Positions 54,174 through 63,562 of a stretch of DNA of 64,000 nt are shown here, piece by piece. The position numbers and the translations under genes were made by a program. The notes beneath the pieces are model-generated. The model was given only the letters and a program-made list of their open reading frames with translations. It searched no databases and was not told the origin of the DNA. Source of the stretch: Arthrospiribacter ruber. GTDB lineage: Bacteria; Bacteroidota; Bacteroidia; Cytophagales; Cyclobacteriaceae. Where the stretch lies: assembly GCF_019343195.1 (NCBI RefSeq), contig NZ_RPHB01000010.1:124001-188000 (forward strand), given 5' to 3'. Each line of letters begins with the position of its first letter. Position 1 is the first letter of the stretch.

Positions 54174-54938
54174 ATGATTAGTAAAATAGAAAATTCAATA
54201 GTAATTATCTCCCTTATAGTTGGAGTGTTTTTACTGATGATAATTTTCTATCTCATTTATAAACTTAGGCAATCTCAAAGAAAAAGAAAGGAATCGGAAA
54301 ATAAATTTCATCAATTAGAAGGCAAAATAAACAAGCTTGAGCTACAATCTCTTGAATCCAAGCTGAATCCCCATCTTTTTAAAAACATTCTTAATTCTAT
54401 ACAGTCCCATGCTTATCAAACCTATTTTGCACTCGATAAACTAGCCAATGTTCTTGACTATATTTTGTATGAAAGCAGAAAGAAGTTTGTTACTCCTAAA
54501 GAGGAGGTAGAGTTTGCTCAAAATCTAATTGAAATCAATAAAATAAAAATCAGCCCCTTATTTAATTTAAAAGTCAAAACGAAAATCAATCCGAATGAAC
54601 CTTTGTTTGAACAGAGGCTAATGGCACCACTTATTTCGATTGATTTGTTGGAAAATGCTTTTAAACACGCAGACCTTCAGAGCTCGGATTCATTCATATC
54701 AGTGATTTTTGAGTTTATTGATAGTCAATTCAGCCTTACTGTATCCAACAAAATTTCAAGGACTCCGCCATTAAAAAAAGAAAAAAGCGGACTAGGTATT
54801 GAAACATTAGAACATCGCTTGAGTATTATTTACGGTAAGAACTTCAAACTTCAAAGGTTTTCAGAAGGAGATATATATTTTGCACAGTTAAAAATAAATC
54901 TAATTGGACACAAAGCTGAAATGCTTGCTTCTAGATGA
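54174..54938 (+). CDS. Short LytS-type kinase, copy 1
   Basis: 254 aa. One N-terminal membrane helix (IVIISLIVGVFLLMIIFYLI) with no extracellular domain, a short coiled region, then the His_kinase helix with His67 in SKLNPHLFKNILNSIQ and a compact ATPase domain (APLISIDLLENAFKHADLQ, SGLGIETLEHRLSIIYG). It shares 26 identical consecutive residues around the His with the kinase gene at 59793-60572. A LytTR regulator gene overlaps its end by 35 bases. Confidence 0.88.
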   Translation: MISKIENSIVIISLIVGVFLLMIIFYLIYKLRQSQRKRKESENKFHQLEGKINKLELQSLESKLNPHLFKNILNSIQSHAYQTYFALDKLANVLDYILYESRKKFVTPKEEVEFAQNLIEINKIKISPLFNLKVKTKINPNEPLFEQRLMAPLISIDLLENAFKHADLQSSDSFISVIFEFIDSQFSLTVSNKISRTPPLKKEKSGLGIETLEHRLSIIYGKNFKLQRFSEGDIYFAQLKINLIGHKAEMLASR

Positions 54939-55626
54939 TGAGCTTCCCGGGCTAACCTACCTTAAGATGCTATGCGAGCAAATAGACGAAATTGAAGTAG
55001 TAAAAGCATTCAACAATTCTGAATATTTTATCAGAGAAAGCGTAGGGCTGGACTTTGATTTCTGTATTTTGGACATAGAAATGCCAGGTATCGATGGTTT
55101 GCAGATTGCTAATTTGATGAACGGCAAACCAGTGATTTTTGCTACTGCGTACAAAGAGTATGCTGCTGAAGCTTTTGATTTGAATGCCATTGACTACATC
55201 AGAAAGCCTGTAAAGCTTGAAAGGCTTAAGCAAGCCATCTTGAAAGCAAAGAAGATTCTTGGAAATCAGCCATCAGTACCCAAAAAAACCTTTTTTCAGC
55301 TAAATACCGATAAAGGTAAAGCCATTTTGTTTTTTGAGAAGATTGCTTTGATCCAAACGTCCGGAATAGATAGTCGGGACAAAATCGCAAAATTGTTTGA
55401 TGGGGAAGAATTCGTTTTGAAGAATATAACTTTTGAAAAATTACTGGAATTGTTGCCTCAGTCTGAATTTTGTAGAATCAATAAAAAAGAAATAATATCA
55501 CTTAAAGCAGTACAGGTATTTTCTTTTGACGAGATCAGTTCCAATCTCCAAAATGAGGCCGGGAAATTCCTCAGTTTCACACTAAGTGAAAATTACAGAA
55601 ATCAGTTTTTAGAAAAAATCCGGTAA
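54904..55626 (+). CDS. LytTR-type response regulator
   Basis: 240 aa from TTG 54904, which overlaps the kinase gene by 35 bases. No ATG precedes the receiver's DDE pocket (11-13), so a TTG start is needed. Phospho-acceptor Asp57 is in CILDIEMPGIDG, Thr in VIFATAYK, Lys in YIRKPVKLERL. The C-terminal DNA-binding part (about 130-240) has a degenerate LytTR pattern (FFQLNTDKGKAILF, FCRINKKEIISLKAVQ). Confidence 0.85.
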   Translation: MDTKLKCLLLDDELPGLTYLKMLCEQIDEIEVVKAFNNSEYFIRESVGLDFDFCILDIEMPGIDGLQIANLMNGKPVIFATAYKEYAAEAFDLNAIDYIRKPVKLERLKQAILKAKKILGNQPSVPKKTFFQLNTDKGKAILFFEKIALIQTSGIDSRDKIAKLFDGEEFVLKNITFEKLLELLPQSEFCRINKKEIISLKAVQVFSFDEISSNLQNEAGKFLSFTLSENYRNQFLEKIR

Positions 55627-55788
55627 TTCATTTTACACTTTTTTTCTGTTTCATTACATATTAGCCCATAGAAATTGCATCCGTAAACTAATTGAAAAGT
55701 GTCTTTGCATTTTTGCATAGAAATCAACTTGTCAAAATTATGGAAATCATGCTGAAAACAGAGGCTATTTGGGGTGCGCCAAAACCAA

Positions 55789-56070
55789 ATGCCAATTGGT
55801 TTAACCGAAAAAATTAATGCAGGGACAGATATTATTCATATTACTGGCGGAAAAAATACAGGTTTTCTTTTAGAAAAAGTACAAAGTATTATTCCGGGAA
55901 TCCCTCTATTGGCCACTGGGGGTAAAACAATACAAAATTTACAAACTGTCATTGCATCAGGTGCTCATGGAATAGTCCTAACTCCTCCAAGTACAGGAGA
56001 ACTTTTTTTCCCAATTATGGAGGAATATAGAAAAGGATTAAAGTTTTGGCAAAAAATAATGAAATTCTAA
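55789..56070 (+). pseudogene. C-terminal aldolase-type TIM-barrel remnant
   Basis: About 93 codons from ATG 55789. GTDIIHITGGKNTG, PGIPLLATGGKTIQNL and GIVLTPPSTGELFFPIMEEY resemble the last strands of KDPG-aldolase-like beta/alpha-barrel proteins. The N-terminal half of such a barrel is missing, so it is probably a relic. A pseudogene is favoured; a short functional protein cannot be excluded. Confidence 0.55.
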
Positions 56071-56087
56071 ATCTAAAGATATTAAGT

Positions 56088-56152
56088 CCGGGGATGGGAA
56101 TACCTATGCTTAGGTAGTCAGTTTTTTTGAATAAAAATTGACCATCTCCCGG
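56088..56152 (+). ncRNA. Candidate structured leader RNA, three-way junction
   Basis: Three stems nest with almost no unpaired bases. P1 joins 56088-56096 to 56143-56152 (one bulged C, one G-U). P2 is TACCTA/TAGGTA (56101-56106, 56111-56116) with a UGCU loop. P3 joins 56117-56126 to 56133-56142 (10 bp, one G-U) with a six-base loop. Only GGAA is unpaired at the junction. It lies after the aldolase remnant and before the outer-membrane and importer genes. Structure is inferred by eye; no family is recognised. Confidence 0.5.
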
Positions 56153-56285
56153 CACTAATCTAAATAACTTAAATATCATGAAATCGAGCATAACGAACAC
56201 GCCACACACTGGCATGATTATAATTGCGAGATTCCCCCGAGGGTTGAGGCAGGTTATGTTACCGCTGAAAAACAATTATAGAAAC

Positions 56286-56702
56286 ATGAAATTAAAGATT
56301 GTATTTACCTTTATTGTTTTGTTTTTAGCAATTAATCTGGCTTTTCCCCAAAACTTGGAAGACACTGAGTCCAAGTCAACAGTACGGGTTTCAGCTTTTG
56401 ATGGTGTGTTTGCTTTCGGTTTTGTGAATGGAGGAGGCTTTACCAATTTCACAGGTCCCAACATCAACATGACCTATGGGCATCATAAATATATACTCAG
56501 TGCATTGCCCTCTCTCCGGTATAAGAGAGACCGATCTGAACCTAGAAACGCTTTTGTCACCCTCAATCTCGGTGTAGGTTTTACCTATAGCTATAAGTTG
56601 TTCGCCATTCAAATTCCCTTGTATTACAATCCCAAAACGGCAACAGAAAATGGAGAGTGGCATGTAGGCATAGGATTGGGAATGCGATTGAATTATTTGT
56701 AA
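56286..56702 (+). CDS. Small outer-membrane-type protein, 138 aa
   Basis: ATG 56286 (MKLKIVFTFIVLFLAINLAF) gives a signal peptide ending FPQ; the open frame upstream is in the folded leader region. The mature part has aromatic, Gly-rich strands (VFAFGFVNGGGFTNFTGPNI, MTYGHHKYILSALPSLRYKR, ATENGEWHVGIGLGMRLNYL) suggesting a small barrel. It sits directly before the importer permease, so a role in outer-membrane passage of the same substrate is possible. Confidence 0.7.
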   Translation: MKLKIVFTFIVLFLAINLAFPQNLEDTESKSTVRVSAFDGVFAFGFVNGGGFTNFTGPNINMTYGHHKYILSALPSLRYKRDRSEPRNAFVTLNLGVGFTYSYKLFAIQIPLYYNPKTATENGEWHVGIGLGMRLNYL

Positions 56703-56723
56703 AAGTTATTTAAACCGTTGTAT

Positions 56724-57524
56724 ATGAAAACCTCATCTTATCCACTTTCGAATATTGTCAAGATTGTATTTCTACCAATTGGAGGTTTTGCACTCCTTAT
56801 TACCGCTTGGTGGTTGACTGCCAAATACCTGACCAATTTGATGCCTACTCCATTGGTGGCCTTAAAGGCTAATCTGGACTACCTGTCTAACCCTTTTTAT
56901 GTCCGGGGGCCAGGGGATGTCGGGATAGGTTTTTTGCTTTTCCAAAGTTTAAAGCGGGTACTTATAGGATTTCTTCTGGGAACCATCGTGGCCATCCCTT
57001 TAGGATTTTTGATCGGTCTTTCTTCAACTGCCAACAGGGTTTTTAACCCATTGATTCAGGTTCTCAGGCCTGTTTCCCCTGTAGCATGGCTTCCTGTGGC
57101 GCTGGCTGTGTTCAACCTTGCCAACCCATCCGCGATTTTTGTGATTTTCATCACCTCTCTTTGGCCCACAGTGATCAATACAGCTGTGGGGGTGGGAAGT
57201 GTTCCCAAAGATTACCTTAATGTGGCGAGTGTTATTGAAATGCCAAGATGGAAACAGATTTTCAAAATCATTTTGCCTTCCAGCTTACCCTACATTTTTA
57301 CCGGCCTTAGAATTAGTTTGGGTATAGCTTGGTTGGTGATCGTAGCTGTAGAAATGCTCACGGGTGGTCAGGGTATTGGGTTTTTTGTATGGGATGAGTG
57401 GAACAGGCTCAACTTAAGTTCTGTCATGTTGGCCATTGCTGTCATTGGTCTTGCTGGACTGGCACTGGACCTGATCATCCGAAAAATCCAGTCCTATTTT
57501 AAAATCGAACAAATAGAAGGTTAA
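56724..57524 (+). CDS. NrtB/SsuC-type ABC permease
   Basis: 266 aa from ATG 56724. Five to six membrane segments with the permease loop AASVIEMPRW-like NVASVIEMPRWKQIFKIILP and the late GLRISLGIAWLVIVAVEML. The family covers nitrate, taurine, sulfonate and pyrimidine importers; with the NrtA-like binding protein that follows, nitrate or bicarbonate is likeliest. Confidence 0.9.
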   Translation: MKTSSYPLSNIVKIVFLPIGGFALLITAWWLTAKYLTNLMPTPLVALKANLDYLSNPFYVRGPGDVGIGFLLFQSLKRVLIGFLLGTIVAIPLGFLIGLSSTANRVFNPLIQVLRPVSPVAWLPVALAVFNLANPSAIFVIFITSLWPTVINTAVGVGSVPKDYLNVASVIEMPRWKQIFKIILPSSLPYIFTGLRISLGIAWLVIVAVEMLTGGQGIGFFVWDEWNRLNLSSVMLAIAVIGLAGLALDLIIRKIQSYFKIEQIEG

Positions 57525-57528
57525 GATT

Positions 57529-58905
57529 ATGATTCATCGAAAATATAATAGAAAAGAATTTCTCAAGCTATTTGGTGCCGGTTTAGCAGGATCCTCCTTG
57601 TTGTATTCTTGTGGCACGCCGGGGGGTTCGGCGGTCAGCTTGATCAGACAACCTGAGGATGTGGTTCCAGAAGTGGATCCCAAAAGTCTGGAAAAGCCTG
57701 ATTTAACTATTGGCTTTGTGCCAGTCAATGATTGTATCCCATTCGCTGTAGCCTATACAAAGGGTTTTTTTAAAAAATATGGTCTCAATGTAACTCTCAG
57801 CAGAGAATCCAGTTGGGCAGCTTCAAGGGATGGGATCATTTTTGGAAGATTGGATGCGGCACCTGTAGTATCAGGAGCGGTAGTCAATGCCCAAACCGGA
57901 GCAGAGGGAGCCATGCCTGCTAAATTATGTGCAGGAATGACAATTCACAGACATGGAAATGCGATTACCATGAACAGGGCTATGTGGGATGCTGGGGTTA
58001 GACCTCTTCATGAATATAAAGGTGATTTGGAGAAGATGGGCCATGATCTAAAGAACTATTTTACAAAATTACCCGATAGCCAACGAAATGTGGCAGTGGT
58101 ACTGAGTTCGGCCATTTACGAATACTTTATCAGATACCTGCTATCACTCGCGGATATGAATCCCAGGGAAGATTTTAGGATTATGATTATTCCGCCTCCT
58201 CAAATGGTGACCAATATGCGTATAGGAGCCATGAGCATGTATATGGTGGCCGAACCCTGGAATACCAGGGCGATTTCAGGGAATGAAGGCGTCGGATTCA
58301 CTTTTGCACATGGGTCTGAGATTTGGAGAGGGCATCCTGACCGCTTACTGGCTGTAATGGAATCCTTTATAGAAAAATATCCGAATACCTACCGCTCACT
58401 GATCAAAGCCATGGTAGAGGCATGCCGCTGGTGCGATAAACCTGAAAACAGGGAAGAATTAGCAGAACTGGCATCTGCCAGAGCGTTTACAGGAGCCGCA
58501 GCTAAATTTACCAGTCCGGCTTTGGTGGGAAATTACAATTATGGGGGTTTTGACGGCAAAAAAAGAATGAGGCGTATGGCGGATGCTACTATTTTTTATG
58601 AATTGCCTGAAGATATCAAAGGAGATCCAAATGACCATTCAACTTTCCTTTGGCAGTCCCAAGCGCTATGGTTGATGAGCCAATCAGCTCGATGGAAGCA
58701 AATCCCTAACCTGCCTGATGACCCTATTGCTATCGCTAAAAAATCATGGAGAACAGACTTGTATCGGGAAATTGTGGCAGAATTGGGGATTGATTGCCCG
58801 AACAGCGATTATAAAGTAGAATCCGGGAATCGCTTTATCGATGGGAAGAGTTTTGATGCTTCTGACCTGAATGGATACTTAGAATCTTTTAGATATTCCG
58901 GTTGA
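57529..58905 (+). CDS. NrtA/CmpA-type substrate-binding lipoprotein
   Basis: 458 aa, the NrtA/CmpA size. Signal with lipobox SLLYSC, then the periplasmic domain: [80 protein letters not shown] and [10 protein letters not shown]. These match nitrate- or bicarbonate-binding proteins. Which anion cannot be settled from motifs; no nitrate reductase gene is in the window. Confidence 0.9.
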   Translation: MIHRKYNRKEFLKLFGAGLAGSSLLYSCGTPGGSAVSLIRQPEDVVPEVDPKSLEKPDLTIGFVPVNDCIPFAVAYTKGFFKKYGLNVTLSRESSWAASRDGIIFGRLDAAPVVSGAVVNAQTGAEGAMPAKLCAGMTIHRHGNAITMNRAMWDAGVRPLHEYKGDLEKMGHDLKNYFTKLPDSQRNVAVVLSSAIYEYFIRYLLSLADMNPREDFRIMIIPPPQMVTNMRIGAMSMYMVAEPWNTRAISGNEGVGFTFAHGSEIWRGHPDRLLAVMESFIEKYPNTYRSLIKAMVEACRWCDKPENREELAELASARAFTGAAAKFTSPALVGNYNYGGFDGKKRMRRMADATIFYELPEDIKGDPNDHSTFLWQSQALWLMSQSARWKQIPNLPDDPIAIAKKSWRTDLYREIVAELGIDCPNSDYKVESGNRFIDGKSFDASDLNGYLESFRYSG

Positions 58906-58937
58906 TAACCTTATTACATGAATTAAACTATAAGAAG

Positions 58938-59756
58938 ATGATGACACCTACAAATAACAATCCCAAAAAATTGTTGGAAGTAACGCAACTTCAAAAGCAG
59001 TATACAAATAACGGGGCCACAAATGTGATTTTTGACGGGCTTGACCTCACCGTATACGAAAATGAATTTGTGGCCATACTTGGACATTCTGGTTCCGGAA
59101 AATCAACGCTTTTGCGGATGATTGCCGGATTGGAGTCCGTCAGCGGGGGGAGCATAGTGTTGGAGGACAAAGAAATCAAAAAGCCAGGAAAGGAAAGGAT
59201 GATGATTTTTCAAAACTACGCCCTTCTGCCATGGTTGACGGTATTTGAAAACATCAAATTGGCTGTGGATGAGGTGATGCCTCATATGTCTGAACAGCAA
59301 AAGCAAGATCACGTAAGTGAACATATCGCTATGGTTCATTTAGAAGCTGCCGCAAATAAAAAACCCTCAGAACTTTCCGGGGGGATGAAGCAGCGAGTTG
59401 GAATTGCCCGTGCTTTGGCTGTGCAGCCACTATTATTGCTCATGGATGAACCTTTGGGTGCTTTGGATCCTTTTACAAGGGCAAAATTGCAGGACCAAAT
59501 CCTGGAGCTTTATTACAAAAGGCATCAGACAATCATCTTGGTAACACATGATGTGGAAGAAGCGCTGCTGATGGCCGATAGGATTATCATTCTTAAGGCC
59601 GAAGAGGTAGCCAGTATAGGCAAAGTGATAGAAGTACCGTTTGAACATCCTCGTGATAGGGTCAAATTAAGGGAGCATCCCGAGTTCAATGAACTTAAAA
59701 ATCAAACTTTGAAGTTAATGGAAGCCTATTTCGAACAAATGCAGGTGGGATCATAA
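58938..59756 (+). CDS. NrtD/SsuB-type ABC ATPase
   Basis: 272 aa from ATG 58938 (ATG 58941 also possible). Walker [13 protein letters not shown]-loop [14 protein letters not shown], signature [15 protein letters not shown], Walker [14 protein letters not shown]-loop [10 protein letters not shown]. Powers the permease. The frame overlaps the end of the binding-protein gene, but translation probably starts at the ATG 33 bases after its stop. Confidence 0.92.
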   Translation: MMTPTNNNPKKLLEVTQLQKQYTNNGATNVIFDGLDLTVYENEFVAILGHSGSGKSTLLRMIAGLESVSGGSIVLEDKEIKKPGKERMMIFQNYALLPWLTVFENIKLAVDEVMPHMSEQQKQDHVSEHIAMVHLEAAANKKPSELSGGMKQRVGIARALAVQPLLLLMDEPLGALDPFTRAKLQDQILELYYKRHQTIILVTHDVEEALLMADRIIILKAEEVASIGKVIEVPFEHPRDRVKLREHPEFNELKNQTLKLMEAYFEQMQVGS

Positions 59757-59792
59757 TCGGGTGAAAGGGTATTGTGATTAACCAGAAATCTA

Positions 59793-60572
59793 ATGAAAAA
59801 TTGGTTTGATCTTCTTGAAACTAGCTATCCGGCCTTATTGGGAATAGGGCTGCTGATCATGTCTTTGTTTGCGCTGCACTTGTATCGAAAGTCCCAGTCC
59901 TTGATCAAAGAAAGAGAAATTTTGGATCAGGAATTGTCTAGATTAACTGAGAAAGTTAATACCAAGGATTTAGCGATTATTGATTATCAACTGAACCCTC
60001 ACCTATTCAAAAATATCCTTAATTCAATTCAGTCTCATGCGTATCAAACCTATTTTGCCTTGGACAAAATGTCCGGCGTGCTGGATTTCATTCTTTATCA
60101 AAGTAAGAATAAGTTTGTCACTGCAAGAGAAGAGATTCAGTTTGCCAAAGATTTGATAGAAATAAATAAAATAAAACTTAGCCCCTTGTTTGAACTTAAG
60201 GTCAAAACCAAAATAGGCCCAAACGAACCCATGTTTGACCAAAAATTAATTGCGCCATTGATTACCATTGATTTGATAGAAAATGCTTTCAAACATGCGG
60301 ATCTACAAAAAGGGGACTCTTTTATCCATGTTACCTTCCAGTTTCATGATGGGTTTTTTATTCTGACTGTCTCTAATAGTATTTCCGCTAAACCTCCTTT
60401 GGAAAAATTGTCAGGAGGCCTAGGGATCACAAGTATGGAGCAGCGCCTTGAGATTTTGTATAAGGATTGCTATAAGTTTGACAAGTTCGTAGAAGATGAG
60501 GTTTATATTTCTCACCTTACTTTGGATCTTTTTTCGTTAAAATCGAAAATCCTGTCCAAGGGTAAAATTTAG
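59793..60572 (+). CDS. Short LytS-type kinase, copy 2
   Basis: 259 aa. One membrane helix (LLGIGLLIMSLFALHL), a coiled linker and the His_kinase helix with His70 in YQLNPHLFKNILNSIQ, then the ATPase part (APLITIDLIENAFKHADLQ, GGLGITSMEQRLEILYK). From Leu67 it shares 26 consecutive identical residues with copy 1, and is strongly similar for a further ~80. No LytTR gene follows it, unlike copy 1. It starts 37 bases after the importer ATPase stop, so it is probably in its operon. Confidence 0.88.
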   Translation: MKNWFDLLETSYPALLGIGLLIMSLFALHLYRKSQSLIKEREILDQELSRLTEKVNTKDLAIIDYQLNPHLFKNILNSIQSHAYQTYFALDKMSGVLDFILYQSKNKFVTAREEIQFAKDLIEINKIKLSPLFELKVKTKIGPNEPMFDQKLIAPLITIDLIENAFKHADLQKGDSFIHVTFQFHDGFFILTVSNSISAKPPLEKLSGGLGITSMEQRLEILYKDCYKFDKFVEDEVYISHLTLDLFSLKSKILSKGKI

Positions 60573-60608
60573 ATGCTTTTATTTGAAACTACATTCAGAT
60601 TTTTTTAC

Positions 60609-60638
60609 AAAAAAACTCCGTCTTGTTACAGTTTTTTT
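60609..60638 (+). terminator. Weak A/T terminator-like hairpin
   Basis: AAAAAAACT and AGTTTTTTT (60609-60617, 60630-60638) form an A/T-rich stem 37 bases after kinase copy 2, ending in T residues; it has few G-C pairs. Confidence 0.4.
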
Positions 60639-60741
60639 AGGGATTGTTCCAATGATATGTAAGGCTTTCTGATTTTTTGCCAAATTCCAACATCAATAGA
60701 AATTGAAAATTCCATAATGGGCTTAGCAAAAATAAAATTGA

Positions 60742-63015
60742 ATGAACAAGTTCAGAAATAGTTTTTTTTACATTGGAGTTATAGGGGGATTTACACTTCT
60801 GATGTATTGGATAGTACAGCTTGGTTCCGGACTTGAGGAAGGGAGGGAGATTGTCATCCCAACGACCGGAAAGTCACAATGGAAGGAATTCATGGATTCC
60901 CTGATCCATAATTTCGAACACCCCTTAGCTATATTATTGGCCCAGATTGTGACCATCATTTTGGTAGCGAGATTTTTTGGCTGGCTTTGCGGGAAAATCG
61001 GTCAGCCTACTGTAATAGGTGAGATTATCGCAGGTATTGTTCTTGGACCTTCTCTCATCGGGTTATATTTTCCTGAGTTTTTCAACAATCTCTTCCCTAT
61101 AGAATCACTTGGTAATCTCCAGTTTTTGAGCCAGATAGGTCTGATACTTTTTATGTTTGTCATAGGAATGGAGCTGGATATCAGTGTGTTGAAAAACAAA
61201 GCCCACGATGCGGTAGTCATCAGTCATGCCAGTATTATCATTCCGTTTGCCCTTGGTATGGGGCTGGCTTATTATATCTATACTTCCTTTTCACCTGAGG
61301 GAGTTCAGTTTCTTTCCTTTGGCTTGTTCTTAGGTATAGCTATGAGCATCACAGCTTTTCCGGTTTTAGCGAGAATAGTACAAGAAAGGGGGATGCATAA
61401 ATCCAGACTTGGAACTGTAGTCATCACCTGTGCAGCAGCAGATGATATTACAGCATGGTGTCTTTTGGCAGCTGTAATTGCTATCGTGAAAGCAGGTTCT
61501 TTTGTAAGTGCTCTTTATACGATTGGCCTGGCAGTTCTATATGTTTTGTTCATGATAAAAGTTGTAAGACCTTTTTTGAAGAGGGTGGGAGATTTATACA
61601 ACACCAAAGAAAATTTGAGTAAACCTATCGTTGCGATTTTCTTCCTGACCTTGATCCTATCCGCTTACGCCACTGAAGTGATTGGTATTCATGCACTCTT
61701 TGGCGCATTTATGGCTGGAGCGATTATGCCTATTAATACAAGCTTTAGAAATATTTTTATCGAGAAAGTTGAAGATGTGGCTTTGGTCTTGTTGCTTCCT
61801 TTGTTTTTTGTTTATACAGGCCTCCGAACAGAAATTGGGTTATTGAACGATCCCTACCTCTGGAAAGTCACGGGGATGATAATTTTGGTAGCTATTGTTG
61901 GAAAGTTTATTGGAAGTGCCATAGCAGCAAAATATGTAGGCCAAAATTGGAAAGATAGTCTAACAATAGGAGCCTTGATGAATACCCGGGGTTTGATGGA
62001 GTTGGTCGTTTTGAATATCGGATATGATCTTGGGGTTTTGACTCCTGAAATTTTTGCCATGATGGTGATAATGGCTTTAGTTACCACTTTTATGACAGGC
62101 CCAGCTTTGGATTTGATTAACTGGGGATTTAGGAAAAAACTGGATCTGATTCCTGAGGAAATAATCCAGCAAGGGAAGTTTAAAATTCTAATTTCATTTG
62201 GACACCCTGAAAGGGGCCGCTCTTTATTGAGATTGGCCCATGCATTTGTTAAAAAAGCCAATGGAAATGCCAGCCTTACAGCTATGCACCTTACACCTGT
62301 GGATGAAATCAACCAATATAACAGAAAACAATATGAGGAAGAGAGTTTTGCTCCAATCAAATCTGAGTCTGAAAAGTTGGATCAAAAGATTCTCACCCTT
62401 TTCAAGGCTACCCATGATATTGATTCAGACATTATTGATGTTACCAATAAAGGTGACTTTGACTTGTTGCTTATCGGAGAAGGGCAATCCATCTTTGAAG
62501 GAAGCATGCTGGGTAAAGTACTTGGATTTACCACCAAAATAATCAGCCCCGAAAAATTATATAATCAGGTCACCGGTAGAAAAGGTTTTTTTGAAAACTC
62601 ACCTTTTGATGAAAGGACCAAAAATATTATTAAAAAAACTGAGGCGCCTGTCGGAATATTGATAGATAAAGGTTTTGAAAGTGCTTCGGTAGTTTTCATT
62701 CCGGTGTTCAGTAAGTCGGACCAGTTTTTATTGGGTTATGCCCAAAAACTTATTAACAACTCGGGTTCACAGATTACATTTCTTGATGCATCCGGAAAAT
62801 TGGATGACAATATGGAATTTAAAGAATCTATCCGATTGATAGAGCAGACGGCTCCAAATCATATTCAATTGATAAAAGATAAAACTGTAGATAGAGATTT
62901 TCTTCAAGTACAAAACCTTATGATCATCAGTCATCACAGTTGGAAAGATTTAATAGAAACAAAAAGTTTATGGCTTGCAGATATTCCGTCCACATTAATT
63001 CTAAGGGAAAAATGA
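60742..63015 (+). CDS. CPA2 cation/proton antiporter with C-terminal nucleotide-type domain
   Basis: 757 aa. A transmembrane domain of about 12 helices (residues about 1-470), including GKIGQPTVIGEIIAGIVLGP and the ion-site region LARIVQERGMHKSRLGTVVI and CAAADDITAWCLLA. A soluble C-terminal part resembles UspA-like sequences (FGHPERGRSLLRLAHAF, LLIGEGQSIFEGSMLGKVLG). Fits the KefB/CPA2 group that exchanges Na+ or K+ for H+. A small membrane-protein gene overlaps its stop by four bases. Confidence 0.9.
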   Translation: MNKFRNSFFYIGVIGGFTLLMYWIVQLGSGLEEGREIVIPTTGKSQWKEFMDSLIHNFEHPLAILLAQIVTIILVARFFGWLCGKIGQPTVIGEIIAGIVLGPSLIGLYFPEFFNNLFPIESLGNLQFLSQIGLILFMFVIGMELDISVLKNKAHDAVVISHASIIIPFALGMGLAYYIYTSFSPEGVQFLSFGLFLGIAMSITAFPVLARIVQERGMHKSRLGTVVITCAAADDITAWCLLAAVIAIVKAGSFVSALYTIGLAVLYVLFMIKVVRPFLKRVGDLYNTKENLSKPIVAIFFLTLILSAYATEVIGIHALFGAFMAGAIMPINTSFRNIFIEKVEDVALVLLLPLFFVYTGLRTEIGLLNDPYLWKVTGMIILVAIVGKFIGSAIAAKYVGQNWKDSLTIGALMNTRGLMELVVLNIGYDLGVLTPEIFAMMVIMALVTTFMTGPALDLINWGFRKKLDLIPEEIIQQGKFKILISFGHPERGRSLLRLAHAFVKKANGNASLTAMHLTPVDEINQYNRKQYEEESFAPIKSESEKLDQKILTLFKATHDIDSDIIDVTNKGDFDLLLIGEGQSIFEGSMLGKVLGFTTKIISPEKLYNQVTGRKGFFENSPFDERTKNIIKKTEAPVGILIDKGFESASVVFIPVFSKSDQFLLGYAQKLINNSGSQITFLDASGKLDDNMEFKESIRLIEQTAPNHIQLIKDKTVDRDFLQVQNLMIISHHSWKDLIETKSLWLADIPSTLILREK

Positions 63016-63194
63016 AAACAGTGAGGACCATATTACTATTTTGGTTTAAGAACATTTACTTAGTGATAATTGGAGTGATTTTAGTTACGCAAATTGATTA
63101 TGAAAAGGTGAAGTGGATAGGATATGTTTTTATATTTGAATATCTCGGGAGGTGCATTTATTTTACTTATAAATTCCTTCAAAAGATTGATTGA
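63012..63194 (+). CDS. Small membrane protein, 60 aa
   Basis: Starts ATGA inside the antiporter stop (MKTVRTILLFWFKNIYLVII), and consists of one or two hydrophobic segments with a short basic end (YFTYKFLQKID). Translational coupling suggests it goes with the antiporter, perhaps as a small accessory subunit. No family was recognised. Confidence 0.65.
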   Translation: MKTVRTILLFWFKNIYLVIIGVILVTQIDYEKVKWIGYVFIFEYLGRCIYFTYKFLQKID

Positions 63195-63562
63195 TCAATA
63201 TTTTTTTGGGTTTCTTAATTTGCAATTCTCCTCAATTTTCGAAATTATTTTAATTATCCATTCTCATACTAACCATTCCAGAAAATCAAACAGCTCATTT
63301 ATATTCAAATCATAATTAATTTAACATCTCAAACATTTAAGAAACCAAGGAAGTTTTCAAACTGTTGTATCAACGCAAGGTGTTTTGAATTATATAAAAC
63401 CTGACAAATATTCGGAGTCTCCTTATTTGACTTAAAGCTGTTTATTCAGTACAGTGATTTTTATTACTGTCGGTATTAGTATCTTTTAGGTAAGATTAAT
63501 TGATTTTATGATATCTTTAGAATTTATTGGGGTTTTAGCCGATTAAAGTAAGTTAATAAATA
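63195..63562. other. AT-rich intergenic region, no gene seen
   Basis: 368 bases between the small membrane-protein gene and the second antiporter. It is AT-rich and contains no open frame with gene-like features, and no recognised repeat or hairpin. A promoter for the second antiporter is likely but could not be pinpointed. Confidence 0.6.
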
